This document shows positions 44,882-53,300 of a DNA stretch of 64,000 nt, in pieces. This stretch comes from Sphingomonas colocasiae (GTDB lineage Bacteria > Pseudomonadota > Alphaproteobacteria > Sphingomonadales > Sphingomonadaceae): NCBI RefSeq assembly GCF_019880585.1, contig NZ_JAINVV010000003.1:434001-498000 (forward strand), given 5' to 3'. The position numbers and the translations under genes were made by a program. A model generated the notes under the pieces. The model was not told the origin of the DNA, searched no databases, and worked only from the letters and a program-made list of their open reading frames with translations. How positions within the stretch are numbered: position 1 is the first letter of the stretch; every line of letters starts with the position of its first letter.

Positions 44882-44897
44882 AATACAGTTCTGTATT
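44882..44897. promoter_or_regulatory. 16-bp palindromic operator, copy 2 (TonB-receptor leader)
   Basis: AATACAG-TT-CTGTATT is the exact reverse complement of copy 1. TACAAT (44879-44884) overlaps its left edge and could be a -10, with no clear -35. About 270 nt separate it from the TonB-receptor ATG, and I see no gene in that interval. A perfect hairpin GCATGGCC-GGTCA-GGCCATGC (45133-45153) stands just before the ribosome-binding site. Confidence 0.72.
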
Positions 44898-45170
44898 ACT
44901 ACACAGGGACATCATGATGAAACAGTGATTCGGACCGCTCCGCCCGGGCATGCGAGGCAGCCGAATCCCTGACTTCCGGAACGACTTCGCGCCCGGCCCG
45001 GCCTGAAGATCCGATCCATACAACTCTGTCCGGAAGAGGCAGGACCGACGAAATCCGCGGCGATCATCCACGGACGCATCGCCGCGACGAAGCATGAGCA
45101 ATCCGCTTCGCACGCACAGCAATCACATCAATGCATGGCCGGTCAGGCCATGCCATCAGAGGAGGTATGA

Positions 45171-47573
45171 ATGTCATACAGGGGGAAGAAGGCCTGGTTC
45201 CTGACCGGCATGTCGGTGCTCGTTTTCGGCGCGGCCGAAGCGGCGGCGCAAACCGCCAACGCAGGCGACAATCCCGAGGAAATCGTGGTCACCGCCCGCT
45301 TCCGCCAGGAATCGGTGCAGGATATCGGCGGCAGCATCACCGCGCTCGACAGCCGCGAACTCAGCCGATCGGGTATCGTCGATTTCGAAGATCTGTCGAA
45401 CCGCGTCGCCGGCGTCGAGATGCTCGACCGGGGCCCCAATTCCAACGAGATCAACATCCGCGGCGTCACCAACAGCACGCAGGTTTCAGGCAACGCGCTG
45501 CAGCCGCTGGTTTCGATCCTGGTCGACGACATCTCCGTCGCGTCCGCATCCGCCTCGCAGCGTGACTTCAACTTCTTCGATTTCGACCGGATCGAGGTGC
45601 TGCGCGGTCCGCAGCCCACCTATTTCGGCGAAGGCGCAATGGGCGGCGTCATCCGTTACTTCTCCGCCGATCCGGACCTGAGCAGCGGCAAGATGGTGGA
45701 AGGCACCTGGAGCGGCGGCATCGGGACCACCAAGAGCGGCGGCTTCAACCATCGTTTCGAAAATGCGACCAGCTTCGTGATCGTGCCCGACAAGCTCGGC
45801 ATCCGCCTGGTCGGCTATTACCGCAACGACGACGGCTATATCGACAATATCGGCCTCAACAAGAAGAACATGAACTCGTTCGAATCCTGGGGCGGACGGG
45901 CGGTTCTGCTCTACAAGCCGACGGACGAACTGAGCATCCGGCTGGCAGCGCATGTCGGCCGCGACAATATCGGCGAGCTCAATTTCATCAATCCGGGCAC
46001 GATCGGGGATTCGGTCGGCAGCGAGGATCTGATCGCGCCCGAACTGAGCCTGATCGACGGTTCCAACACCGACGATTTCGAACTCTATAGCGGCAAGATC
46101 TCTTACAAATCCGATCGCTTCACGATCGAATCCATCACCGGCCTGTATAACCGCAAGCGCCAGGCCGAGACCTTCAGCTCCGCCTATACCTATGGCTTCG
46201 AAGGGTTTTTCAACGCATTCCCGCCGTTCAACACCGCCAGCAACCTGTTGTCGTCCGATCTGACGGCGATCGCGCGCACGCGCGGCAAGGAACGGAGCAT
46301 TTCGCAGGAATTCCGCTTCATCACCGATTTCGATTCACCGCTGAACCTGGTGGCCGGTGCCTATTATCAGGACACCAAGGCGATCAGCACCGCGCTGGTG
46401 ACGGGGGACGGCTATGCCAACATCACCGACACCGGCACGACCGAGATCGAACGCACCACCACCCGGGTCGACACGCGCCAGTTCTCCGGCTTCGTCGAGC
46501 TGAACTACAAGGTGTCGGACCGGTTCCGGCTGTTCGCGGGCACCCGCTACGTCAACGAGAAGGTGCGCTCCACGCTGGTCGAATCCTATGTGATCGGCAT
46601 CTTCTCGCCGATCTTCAGCAACCCGGCGGATATCTACGCGCCGGTCTATTTCCCCGTGCCCAACGATGTGGAAAGCCTGACCGCGCCCGGCGGACCGGGG
46701 GTAAGCTTCGATTTCAAGCTGAACACCTTCCTGCCGCGGCTGGGCTTCGAATTCGACGTCGCGGAAACCGCGATGCTCTACGGCACCGTCGCGCGCGGCG
46801 TGCGCAACGGCGGGCTCAACAGCCCCTTCTCCGCCCTGGGTTTCGGCCCGGTCGGCTCGGCCGCGTTCGAGGATGCGCTGACCTATGATTCCGACGATAT
46901 CGTGACCGGCGAGATCGGCCTGAAGACGCGACTGCTCGACGGCAATCTCACCTTCAACATCGCCGGCTTCTATTCGGACTTCGACAATCCCCAGATCGGC
47001 ATCAGCAATCCGGGCGCCCTGACCGCCAACGGCCCGCAACTGCGGATCTACGGCGTCGAGGTGGAAAGCCATTACAAGGTCAACCGCAACCTCTCGCTGT
47101 TCTTCAGCGGCAACCTGACCGAGGCGGAATATACCAGGGGCATGTCGGTCTTCGCCGTCGCGGGCGCACCGGCCGACTACCAGGATCTCGCCAAGGGCAA
47201 CCGCCCGCCCAACGTGCCGAAACTGTCCTTCTCGACCGGCGCGGACATCAGCTATCCGCTGGGCGACGGTGGCACCAGCCTGACCGGCCAGATCGCCTTC
47301 CAATATATCGGCGAACGCGAGACCTTCCCCCAGAATTTCCGGACCGGCAAGCTCGGCAGCATGGAGATGCTGAACATCCGCCTGGGGATAGAGCGAGAAA
47401 CCTGGTCGCTCACCGCCTATGTCAACAACCTGCTCAACGATCTGGAATTGCAGGCGACGACGATCCCGACAAGTTCGGCGCGACTGGTCAACGGCGTGCT
47501 CGACGGGCCGCTGTCGTCCGCGTTCATCAACCGGCCACGCACCGCTGGCCTTACCGTGACCGTTCGGTATTGA
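45171..47573 (+). CDS. TonB-dependent outer-membrane receptor (peptide locus)
   Basis: An 800-residue TonB-dependent receptor with GAGGAGG 5-10 nt before the ATG. It has a signal peptide (about residues 1-26, ending AEAAAQ), a TonB-box-like EEIVVTARFRQESVQDIGGS, the plug (INIRGVTNSTQVSGNALQP, RGPQPTYFGEGAMGGVIRY) and a barrel ending in an aromatic (TAGLTVTVRY). It precedes a DPP-IV-like peptidase and an M19 dipeptidase gene and carries the same operator as the POT gene. Uptake of oligopeptides or a peptide-like compound is therefore likely. Confidence 0.93.
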   Translation: MSYRGKKAWFLTGMSVLVFGAAEAAAQTANAGDNPEEIVVTARFRQESVQDIGGSITALDSRELSRSGIVDFEDLSNRVAGVEMLDRGPNSNEINIRGVTNSTQVSGNALQPLVSILVDDISVASASASQRDFNFFDFDRIEVLRGPQPTYFGEGAMGGVIRYFSADPDLSSGKMVEGTWSGGIGTTKSGGFNHRFENATSFVIVPDKLGIRLVGYYRNDDGYIDNIGLNKKNMNSFESWGGRAVLLYKPTDELSIRLAAHVGRDNIGELNFINPGTIGDSVGSEDLIAPELSLIDGSNTDDFELYSGKISYKSDRFTIESITGLYNRKRQAETFSSAYTYGFEGFFNAFPPFNTASNLLSSDLTAIARTRGKERSISQEFRFITDFDSPLNLVAGAYYQDTKAISTALVTGDGYANITDTGTTEIERTTTRVDTRQFSGFVELNYKVSDRFRLFAGTRYVNEKVRSTLVESYVIGIFSPIFSNPADIYAPVYFPVPNDVESLTAPGGPGVSFDFKLNTFLPRLGFEFDVAETAMLYGTVARGVRNGGLNSPFSALGFGPVGSAAFEDALTYDSDDIVTGEIGLKTRLLDGNLTFNIAGFYSDFDNPQIGISNPGALTANGPQLRIYGVEVESHYKVNRNLSLFFSGNLTEAEYTRGMSVFAVAGAPADYQDLAKGNRPPNVPKLSFSTGADISYPLGDGGTSLTGQIAFQYIGERETFPQNFRTGKLGSMEMLNIRLGIERETWSLTAYVNNLLNDLELQATTIPTSSARLVNGVLDGPLSSAFINRPRTAGLTVTVRY

Positions 47574-47646
47574 TCAGATCTGAAATGGTGGCGGCGCATC
47601 CAGGCGATGCGCCGCCATTGCCCATTCCCATCACCGAAGGACCCGC

Positions 47647-50058
47647 ATGATGCAGCGCATGTTTCCAAGGACGGTGACCGCGCTGTCGTGCATGGCGGCG
47701 GTGGCCGGCGTGGTCGCCGCCCCCGCCGGCGCGCAGGATCCCGGCCTGACCCGCGCGGACATCGAACGGGCCGCGCGCTTCTATCCCGAAGCCGCGCGCA
47801 CGCTGGTGCGCAATGCGGCACCAATTCCCAACTGGATCGCCGGCACCGACCGCTTCTGGTATCGGCACGAGATCGACGGCGGATACCGGTTCGTGACCGT
47901 CGATGCCGCAACGGGCGCCACCGAGGCATCGTTCGACCATGACGCGATGGCGCGCACGCTTTCCTCCAGGCTCGGCACCCCCGTCACGCCGGCGCGATTG
48001 CCGATCGCGAGCTTCCGATATTCCGACGATCTGCAAAGCGTGATCTTCGCAAGCGGGGACACGCGTTTCACATGCGTCCGCGCGGCCACCCGCTGCGAGG
48101 TCGCGCCCGCGCCTGCGGCCGATCCGGCGGAAATTCCCTCCCCCGACGGCAAGCACGCGGTGTTCCGGCGCGATCATAATCTGTGGGTCCGCGACCTTTC
48201 GAGCGGCGCGGAACGGGCACTCACCACCGACGGCAACGCCGATTTCCCCTATGACTACACCGCATTCCGGACCAGCTATGTCGAGGAACGGCGCGGCGCG
48301 GCGAAGCCGACTTCTCCCGGCGTGACCTGGTCGCCCGATGGCCGCTATGTGCTCGCCATACGTTCGGACCGGCGCGGCGTGCAGGCCGCGCCCTATGTCG
48401 TCGAATATCTTCCGCCCGATGCGCCGAGGCCGATCGCGCACCAGATCGCGATGCCCATCCCCGCCGACGCGCCGGAAACGCCCCACCGGCTGGTCCTGAT
48501 CGACATGGCCGATGGCGGGATCGTGCCGGTGGACGGCGGCAAGCTGGGCTTTCACGATTATGCGCCCTATTGGGCGATCGTCGGCGAACCCGGCTGGAAC
48601 ATGCGCGACGGCGAGCTTTACCTGGTGACCGCTACCCGGGATTCTCGCGCGATCGGCGTCGTCGCCGTCGATGTCGAGACCGGCGCCAGCCGGAGCGTGC
48701 TGGAAGAGCGCGGCGATCCCTATCTGAACCTCAACCCCTTCGACTATCATGTGCCCAATGTGCGGCTGCTGGCGGCGCGTGGCGAATTGCTCTGGTGGTC
48801 CGAACGCAGCGGCTGGGGGCATCTTTACCGCTACGACGCGAAGACCGGCGTGCTGAAGAACGCGGTGACGCGTGGCGAATGGACGGTTTTCGATATCGTG
48901 CGCGTCGATGAGCGCGCCGGCACCGTCTATTTCACCGCCGGCGGCAAGGAAGCGGGACGCAATCCCTATTATCGCCACCTCTATCGCGCGAAACTGGACG
49001 GCAGCGAGCCACGGCTGCTGACGCCCGAGGACGCCGATCATGTATACGCCAATTTCCCGGCGCGCGGGCTCAACGGGCATGACGAGGTGCCGGTACGGCG
49101 CTTTTCGCCGAGCGGTCGTTATTTCGTCGACAGCTTCTCCACCGTCTCCCGACCGCCGCGCACCGTGCTGCGCAAGGCCGATGGCGCGATGGTCGCCGGA
49201 CTGGTCGATGCCGATGCCGGCGCGTTGCTGGCGACAGGCTGGAAACCGCCGGAGCGGCTGGTGGCCAGAAGCGCCGACGGCAGGCACGACATCCACGGCA
49301 TCATGCTGAAGCCGAGCAATTTCGATCCCGATCGGCGTTATCCGGTGATCGAGCAGATCTATGGGGGGCCGCAGGTATCGTTCGCGCCGCAGGGCTTCAC
49401 CGACACGCTGGGCGGGCGCGCGGCCTATATGCAGGCGCTGGCCGAACTGGGATTCCTGATCGTCGTGCAGGATGGTCGCGGCACGCCCCGGCGATCGCGC
49501 GATTTCCATGTCTCACCGATGAAGGACGAGGATTCGTTCGCGCTCATCGATCATGTCGCAGGGATCAGGGCGGCCGCGCTAACCCGCCCCTATATGGATC
49601 TCGACCGCGTCGGCATCACCGGCATTTCCTTTGGCGGCTATGCCTCCGCGCGCTCGATCCTGCTGTTTCCGGATTTCTACAAGGCAGCGGTGTCGATCGC
49701 GGGCCCGCACGATTACAGCACGATGATCTCGTCGATATCGGTTGAGCGCTTCTTCGGCATCCCCGGCAGGGATGGCGACGCCTATGCGCGCGTCGACAAT
49801 CTGCATCTGGCCGATCGCCTGCAGGGCAAGCTGATGCTGATCGCGGGCGAGATCGACCAGAATGTGCCCTTCAACCAGACGATCGCGCTGTCCGACGCGC
49901 TGATCAGGGCGGGCAAGGAATTCGATCTCGTGCTCGTGCCCAATGCCGCGCACGATGTCGGCTATCATCCCTATGCCGTCCGCCGGCTGGCCGGATTCTT
50001 CCTGCGCCACCTGCAACGGCAGGAACCGCCCATGCCCTTCGCGCAGACCGTGAAATGA
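47647..50058 (+). CDS. S9-family prolyl oligopeptidase, DPP-IV-like
   Basis: An 803-residue secreted serine peptidase with a Sec signal (about residues 1-29, ending PAGAQ). The beta-propeller spans about 60-540 and contains SYVEERRG with Glu213-Glu214. These match the double-Glu motif by which DPP-IV binds the substrate's free N-terminus. The alpha/beta-hydrolase domain has Ser661 in GISFGG, Asp737 in GEIDQNVPF and His769 in NAAHDVGYHPY. It should remove dipeptides from peptide N-termini in the periplasm. The small substrates would then pass to the POT permease. It starts 73 nt after the receptor stop and is followed 22 nt later by the dipeptidase gene. Confidence 0.92.
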   Translation: MMQRMFPRTVTALSCMAAVAGVVAAPAGAQDPGLTRADIERAARFYPEAARTLVRNAAPIPNWIAGTDRFWYRHEIDGGYRFVTVDAATGATEASFDHDAMARTLSSRLGTPVTPARLPIASFRYSDDLQSVIFASGDTRFTCVRAATRCEVAPAPAADPAEIPSPDGKHAVFRRDHNLWVRDLSSGAERALTTDGNADFPYDYTAFRTSYVEERRGAAKPTSPGVTWSPDGRYVLAIRSDRRGVQAAPYVVEYLPPDAPRPIAHQIAMPIPADAPETPHRLVLIDMADGGIVPVDGGKLGFHDYAPYWAIVGEPGWNMRDGELYLVTATRDSRAIGVVAVDVETGASRSVLEERGDPYLNLNPFDYHVPNVRLLAARGELLWWSERSGWGHLYRYDAKTGVLKNAVTRGEWTVFDIVRVDERAGTVYFTAGGKEAGRNPYYRHLYRAKLDGSEPRLLTPEDADHVYANFPARGLNGHDEVPVRRFSPSGRYFVDSFSTVSRPPRTVLRKADGAMVAGLVDADAGALLATGWKPPERLVARSADGRHDIHGIMLKPSNFDPDRRYPVIEQIYGGPQVSFAPQGFTDTLGGRAAYMQALAELGFLIVVQDGRGTPRRSRDFHVSPMKDEDSFALIDHVAGIRAAALTRPYMDLDRVGITGISFGGYASARSILLFPDFYKAAVSIAGPHDYSTMISSISVERFFGIPGRDGDAYARVDNLHLADRLQGKLMLIAGEIDQNVPFNQTIALSDALIRAGKEFDLVLVPNAAHDVGYHPYAVRRLAGFFLRHLQRQEPPMPFAQTVK

Positions 50059-50080
50059 TCGTTTTCGGGGAGATTGGTTG

Positions 50081-51193
50081 ATGACGTCCGAGATAAGCCG
50101 CCGCCGCCTGATGCAGTTCGCGGGAGGCGGCATGGTTGCCGCCGCTGCCGCCGGAACCGGGGTGACCAGCGATGCCGCCGCCGCCGCGCCGGCGGTGCCG
50201 ATCGTCGTCGATGGGTGCAGCCCGGCCGCGCCGACCGCCGACTATCTGGCGCTGATGCGCAAGGGGGGCGTCGATTGCTGGAGCGTCAGCATGTTGCCGA
50301 CCCTGCTGCAGATGTCGCAGTTGCTCGAGTTCGTCGCGCGTAATTCCAAGCACGTCGAGATCGCGAAGAGCGCCGCCGATATCCGGCGGATCAAGCGCGA
50401 GGGCAGGCTTTCGCTGACGATCGGATGGCAGGAAGCCGATCTGTTCGCGGCGAAGGGCGAAAGCGACTGGTGGTCGAAACCGCCGAAGACGACGATGCGG
50501 CTCTTCTACGAACTGGGCGTGCGTGTCGTCGGCCTGATCTACAATCTCACCAACGCCTTTGCCGGCGGCTGCCTGGATCCGGCCACCGGCCTCTCCCGCG
50601 CGGGACGGGCGATCGTGGCGGAGATGCAGTCGCTCGGCATGCTCGTCGATGTCGGCGGCCATATGGGCGAGCGATCGAGCCTCGACGTGATCGCGATGGC
50701 CGAGCGGCCGGTGGTGTGCACCCATTCGAACGTCGCCGCGCTCAATCCCAATCCGCGCAACACATCCGATCGGGTCATCGAAGGGATCGCCCGCACCGGC
50801 GGACTGTTCGGCGTCAGCGCCATCGAACCGTTCATGAGCTGGAGCGGCCAGGACGTCGGCAAGCGCGACCGGCCGAAAAAGCGCGCCGATATCGGCCGCT
50901 ATGTCGACGAGCTCGATTATCTGAAAAGGCTGGTCGGGGTCGATCATATCGGCATCGGCGGCGATTTCACCACCGGCGCCACCTCCGTCATCCGCCCGGA
51001 AGAGTCCTTCGCCTTTCCGCCGGACATGACTTATCTTCAGGACCCCATCCAATATGCGAGCGGTTTCGAGGACATATCGCGGCTGCCGGCGGTGCGCGCC
51101 GAGATGGTGCGCCGCGGCTGGACCGTCGCCGAGATCGACAAGGTGATGGGAGAGAACTGGATGCGCGTCTACGAGGCCAGCCTGGGCGCCTGA
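50081..51193 (+). CDS. Membrane dipeptidase (M19) family protein, atypical metal site, Tat-exported
   Basis: A 370-residue protein starting at ATG 50081 (GGGAG upstream). The twin-arginine signal SRRRLMQFAGGG (residues 6-17) directs a folded protein to the periplasm. The M19 fold is recognisable: ELGVRVVGLIYNLTNAF, LGMLVDVGGHMGERSSLDV with His194, VVCTHSNVAAL with His215 and VDHIGIGGDF. Glu118 fits the bridging metal ligand. The first ligand pair, the HxD of DGHND in renal-type dipeptidases, reads DGCSP (44-48), so one half of the binuclear zinc site is missing. It is encoded after the DPP-IV-like gene and may cleave dipeptides or bind a single metal for another amide hydrolysis. Confidence 0.85.
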   Translation: MTSEISRRRLMQFAGGGMVAAAAAGTGVTSDAAAAAPAVPIVVDGCSPAAPTADYLALMRKGGVDCWSVSMLPTLLQMSQLLEFVARNSKHVEIAKSAADIRRIKREGRLSLTIGWQEADLFAAKGESDWWSKPPKTTMRLFYELGVRVVGLIYNLTNAFAGGCLDPATGLSRAGRAIVAEMQSLGMLVDVGGHMGERSSLDVIAMAERPVVCTHSNVAALNPNPRNTSDRVIEGIARTGGLFGVSAIEPFMSWSGQDVGKRDRPKKRADIGRYVDELDYLKRLVGVDHIGIGGDFTTGATSVIRPEESFAFPPDMTYLQDPIQYASGFEDISRLPAVRAEMVRRGWTVAEIDKVMGENWMRVYEASLGA

Positions 51194-51271
51194 CGCCGGC
51201 CATGCCGTGACGGATCGATAAAAATTTCACCGTACAGGGAATAGACTGCTTCGCGGCTGCATATTCCCGAT

Positions 51272-51808
51272 ATGGCTTTTCGCAGCAAACAGGATCCGCT
51301 GGAGCATGTGCCGACGATGCGGCGCTATGCCCGGTCGCTGTGCCGCGACGCGGACGCGGCCGACGACCTGGTCCATGACGCGCTGGTGCGCGCCTATGAC
51401 GGCGCCGATGGCTTCCGGCCGGGCGGATCGCTGCGCAACTGGCTGCTCGGCATCGTCCGCAACAGTTTTCTGGGCGATCTTCGCCGCCGCCGGGCCGAAG
51501 ATGCCCGTCATGACGCATGGGCATCGCTGCTGAGCGACCGGATCGAACCGGTGCAGGAGAAGCGCGCCTATCTTCAGCAGACGCTCGATCGCTTCATGCA
51601 GTTGCCCGACGCGCAGCGCGAGGTGATCCACCTGATCAGCATCGAGGGGCTGGGATATCAGGAGGCCGCGGCGCTGCTCGATATTCCCGTGGGCACCGTG
51701 ATGTCGCGCCTCAGCCGCGCCCGCGCGGCACTGCGTACGCTGGACGCAGAAGCCGAAAGCCGCGCGATCACCAGCCTGCGCGTCGTGGGAGGCAAGGATG
51801 CCGATTGA
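51272..51808 (+). CDS. ECF-type RNA polymerase sigma factor
   Basis: A 178-residue sigma-70-family factor of the ECF type. Region 2 is MRRYARSLCRDADAADDLVH to RNWLLGIVRNSFLGDLRRRR. Region 4 is LPDAQREVIHLISIEGLGYQ followed by the helix-turn-helix LDIPVGTVMSRLSRARAALR. The end overlaps the following anti-sigma gene by 11 nt, the usual arrangement for a sigma factor held by its membrane partner. It is likely activated by an envelope or stress signal; its target promoters are unknown. Confidence 0.92.
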   Translation: MAFRSKQDPLEHVPTMRRYARSLCRDADAADDLVHDALVRAYDGADGFRPGGSLRNWLLGIVRNSFLGDLRRRRAEDARHDAWASLLSDRIEPVQEKRAYLQQTLDRFMQLPDAQREVIHLISIEGLGYQEAAALLDIPVGTVMSRLSRARAALRTLDAEAESRAITSLRVVGGKDAD

Positions 51809-52544
51809 TCCGGTCACCGATTTCGAGATCGAAGCCTATATCGACGGCGAACTCGATACCGAACGGCGCATGGCGGTGGAGGATCATCTTTCGCGCCATG
51901 CCGATGTCGCCGCGCGCGTCATGGCCGATCTGAAGGTCCGCAGCGCACTGCGCCTGGTGCTGCAGCAGCGCGAGCCCCTGCCCGCGCAGCTGGCCGACCG
52001 CGCCGAAACGCTGCGCCAGCGCCTGGGCAAGCGGCGGTGGCGGCTGTCCGCGATCATGGGGTTTTCGACGATGGGCATGGCGGCGGCGGCGGCGGCGCTG
52101 ATGCTGGTCTGGCCCTCGCTGCATGGCGACGTGCCCTCCTATGTGGGCGATGCGGTGATGTCGCACCGCGTCGGCCTGATGCGTGCGGCGATGATCTCGC
52201 AGGTGGAGACCCCGCATTTCGACGCGCGCGAGATGCAGCAATCGACACGGATCCGCATGCCGGTGCCGCTGAGCGGATGGCGGGTGACCGACGTCCAGCT
52301 TTTTCCATCCGATGCGGGGCCCGCGCTCCAGTTCATGATCCACACCGATAACGGACAGATCATGTCGATGTTCGCGACGCCGACGAGGAGCCGGGCGACG
52401 ACGCAGCCGGTTGCCGTGCAACGCGGCGACACCGCCGCCGCCTATTGGAACCGGGACGGCGTTTCCTATGCATTGATCGGGTCGCTCCCGGCCAGGGACC
52501 TCGACCGCGCAGCCGACGACGTCGCCGACAACGCCTATTTCTGA
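51798..52544 (+). CDS. Membrane-bound anti-sigma factor
   Basis: A 248-residue protein. The N-terminal cytoplasmic segment (FEIEAYIDGELDTERRMAVE, then DHLSRHADVAARVMADLK) is like ChrR/RseA-type anti-sigma domains but lacks Cys, so it is not a zinc anti-sigma. One transmembrane helix (about 67-87, IMGFSTMGMAAAAAALMLVW) follows. A periplasmic domain of about 160 residues contains RMPVPLSGWRVTDVQLFP. It probably holds the upstream sigma factor until a periplasmic signal releases it. Confidence 0.88.
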   Translation: MPIDPVTDFEIEAYIDGELDTERRMAVEDHLSRHADVAARVMADLKVRSALRLVLQQREPLPAQLADRAETLRQRLGKRRWRLSAIMGFSTMGMAAAAAALMLVWPSLHGDVPSYVGDAVMSHRVGLMRAAMISQVETPHFDAREMQQSTRIRMPVPLSGWRVTDVQLFPSDAGPALQFMIHTDNGQIMSMFATPTRSRATTQPVAVQRGDTAAAYWNRDGVSYALIGSLPARDLDRAADDVADNAYF

Positions 52545-52640
52545 GCCGATCCATGCTGCCTGACATGATCTTCGCCGCGACGACGCGGCGCATTCCCGCA
52601 CCCGCGCGCCCGGCGCGCGGCCTGGACGAGCGCCGCTGAG

Positions 52641-53300
52641 ATGGACCAGTTCGTCGCCCAGCTCGCATTGTTCCTGGAACAGCACGGCATATGGGCCGGA
52701 CCGCTGCTCGGCCTGATCGCATTCGGGGAATCGCTGGCGATCGTCGGCCTGTTCGTGCCGGCGACCGCGCTGATGCTGATGATCGGCGGACTGATCGGCA
52801 GCGGCGTGATCGATCCGCTTCCGGTCTTCCTCTGGTCGGTCGCGGGATCGGTGCTGGGCGACGCACTGTCCTATGCGATCGGCCGCAAGCTGGGGTCGCG
52901 CATCTATTATCGCGCCCCGCTCAACCGCCATTTGCCGCTGGTCGCGCGGACGCGGCTGTTCTTCCGCAGATACGGCTTCTGGTCGGTCCTGATCGGTCGT
53001 TTCCTGGGGCCCATCCGGTCGACGATTCCGCTGGTGGCGGGCGTGATGCGGATGCCGCAACGCCCGTTCCAGATCGCCAACCTGCTTTCGGCGATACTCT
53101 GGGTGCCGGCGATGCTGGCGCCCGGATTCCTGGCCGCGCGCAGCATGGGCGGGATCGACGGACTGAGCGGCACGCAATGGACGTTCGCGACGCTGGGCAT
53201 CGCGCTCATCTGCATCATCGGGCCGCTCGCCGGCGCACGCATCCTGACGGGCCGCCTCGAACGCGATCCACGACGAACCATGGGTAGGAGTATCAAATGA
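52641..53300 (+). CDS. DedA/SNARE-associated family membrane protein
   Basis: A 219-residue DedA-family protein with four to five hydrophobic segments. Family motifs are FGESLAIVGLFVPATALMLM (glutamate-containing re-entrant loop) and IGRFLGPIRSTIPLVAGVMR (the conserved R and P residues). DedA proteins are thought to flip undecaprenyl phosphate or phospholipids and to support membrane homeostasis. The stop overlaps the glycosyltransferase start (ATGA), so the two are translated together. Confidence 0.93.
   Translation: MDQFVAQLALFLEQHGIWAGPLLGLIAFGESLAIVGLFVPATALMLMIGGLIGSGVIDPLPVFLWSVAGSVLGDALSYAIGRKLGSRIYYRAPLNRHLPLVARTRLFFRRYGFWSVLIGRFLGPIRSTIPLVAGVMRMPQRPFQIANLLSAILWVPAMLAPGFLAARSMGGIDGLSGTQWTFATLGIALICIIGPLAGARILTGRLERDPRRTMGRSIK

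Noticed and set aside
52553-52639. A 28-codon open frame between the anti-sigma and dedA genes.
   Set aside because: It is short and Arg/Pro/Ala-rich, with no ribosome-binding site and no recognisable feature.
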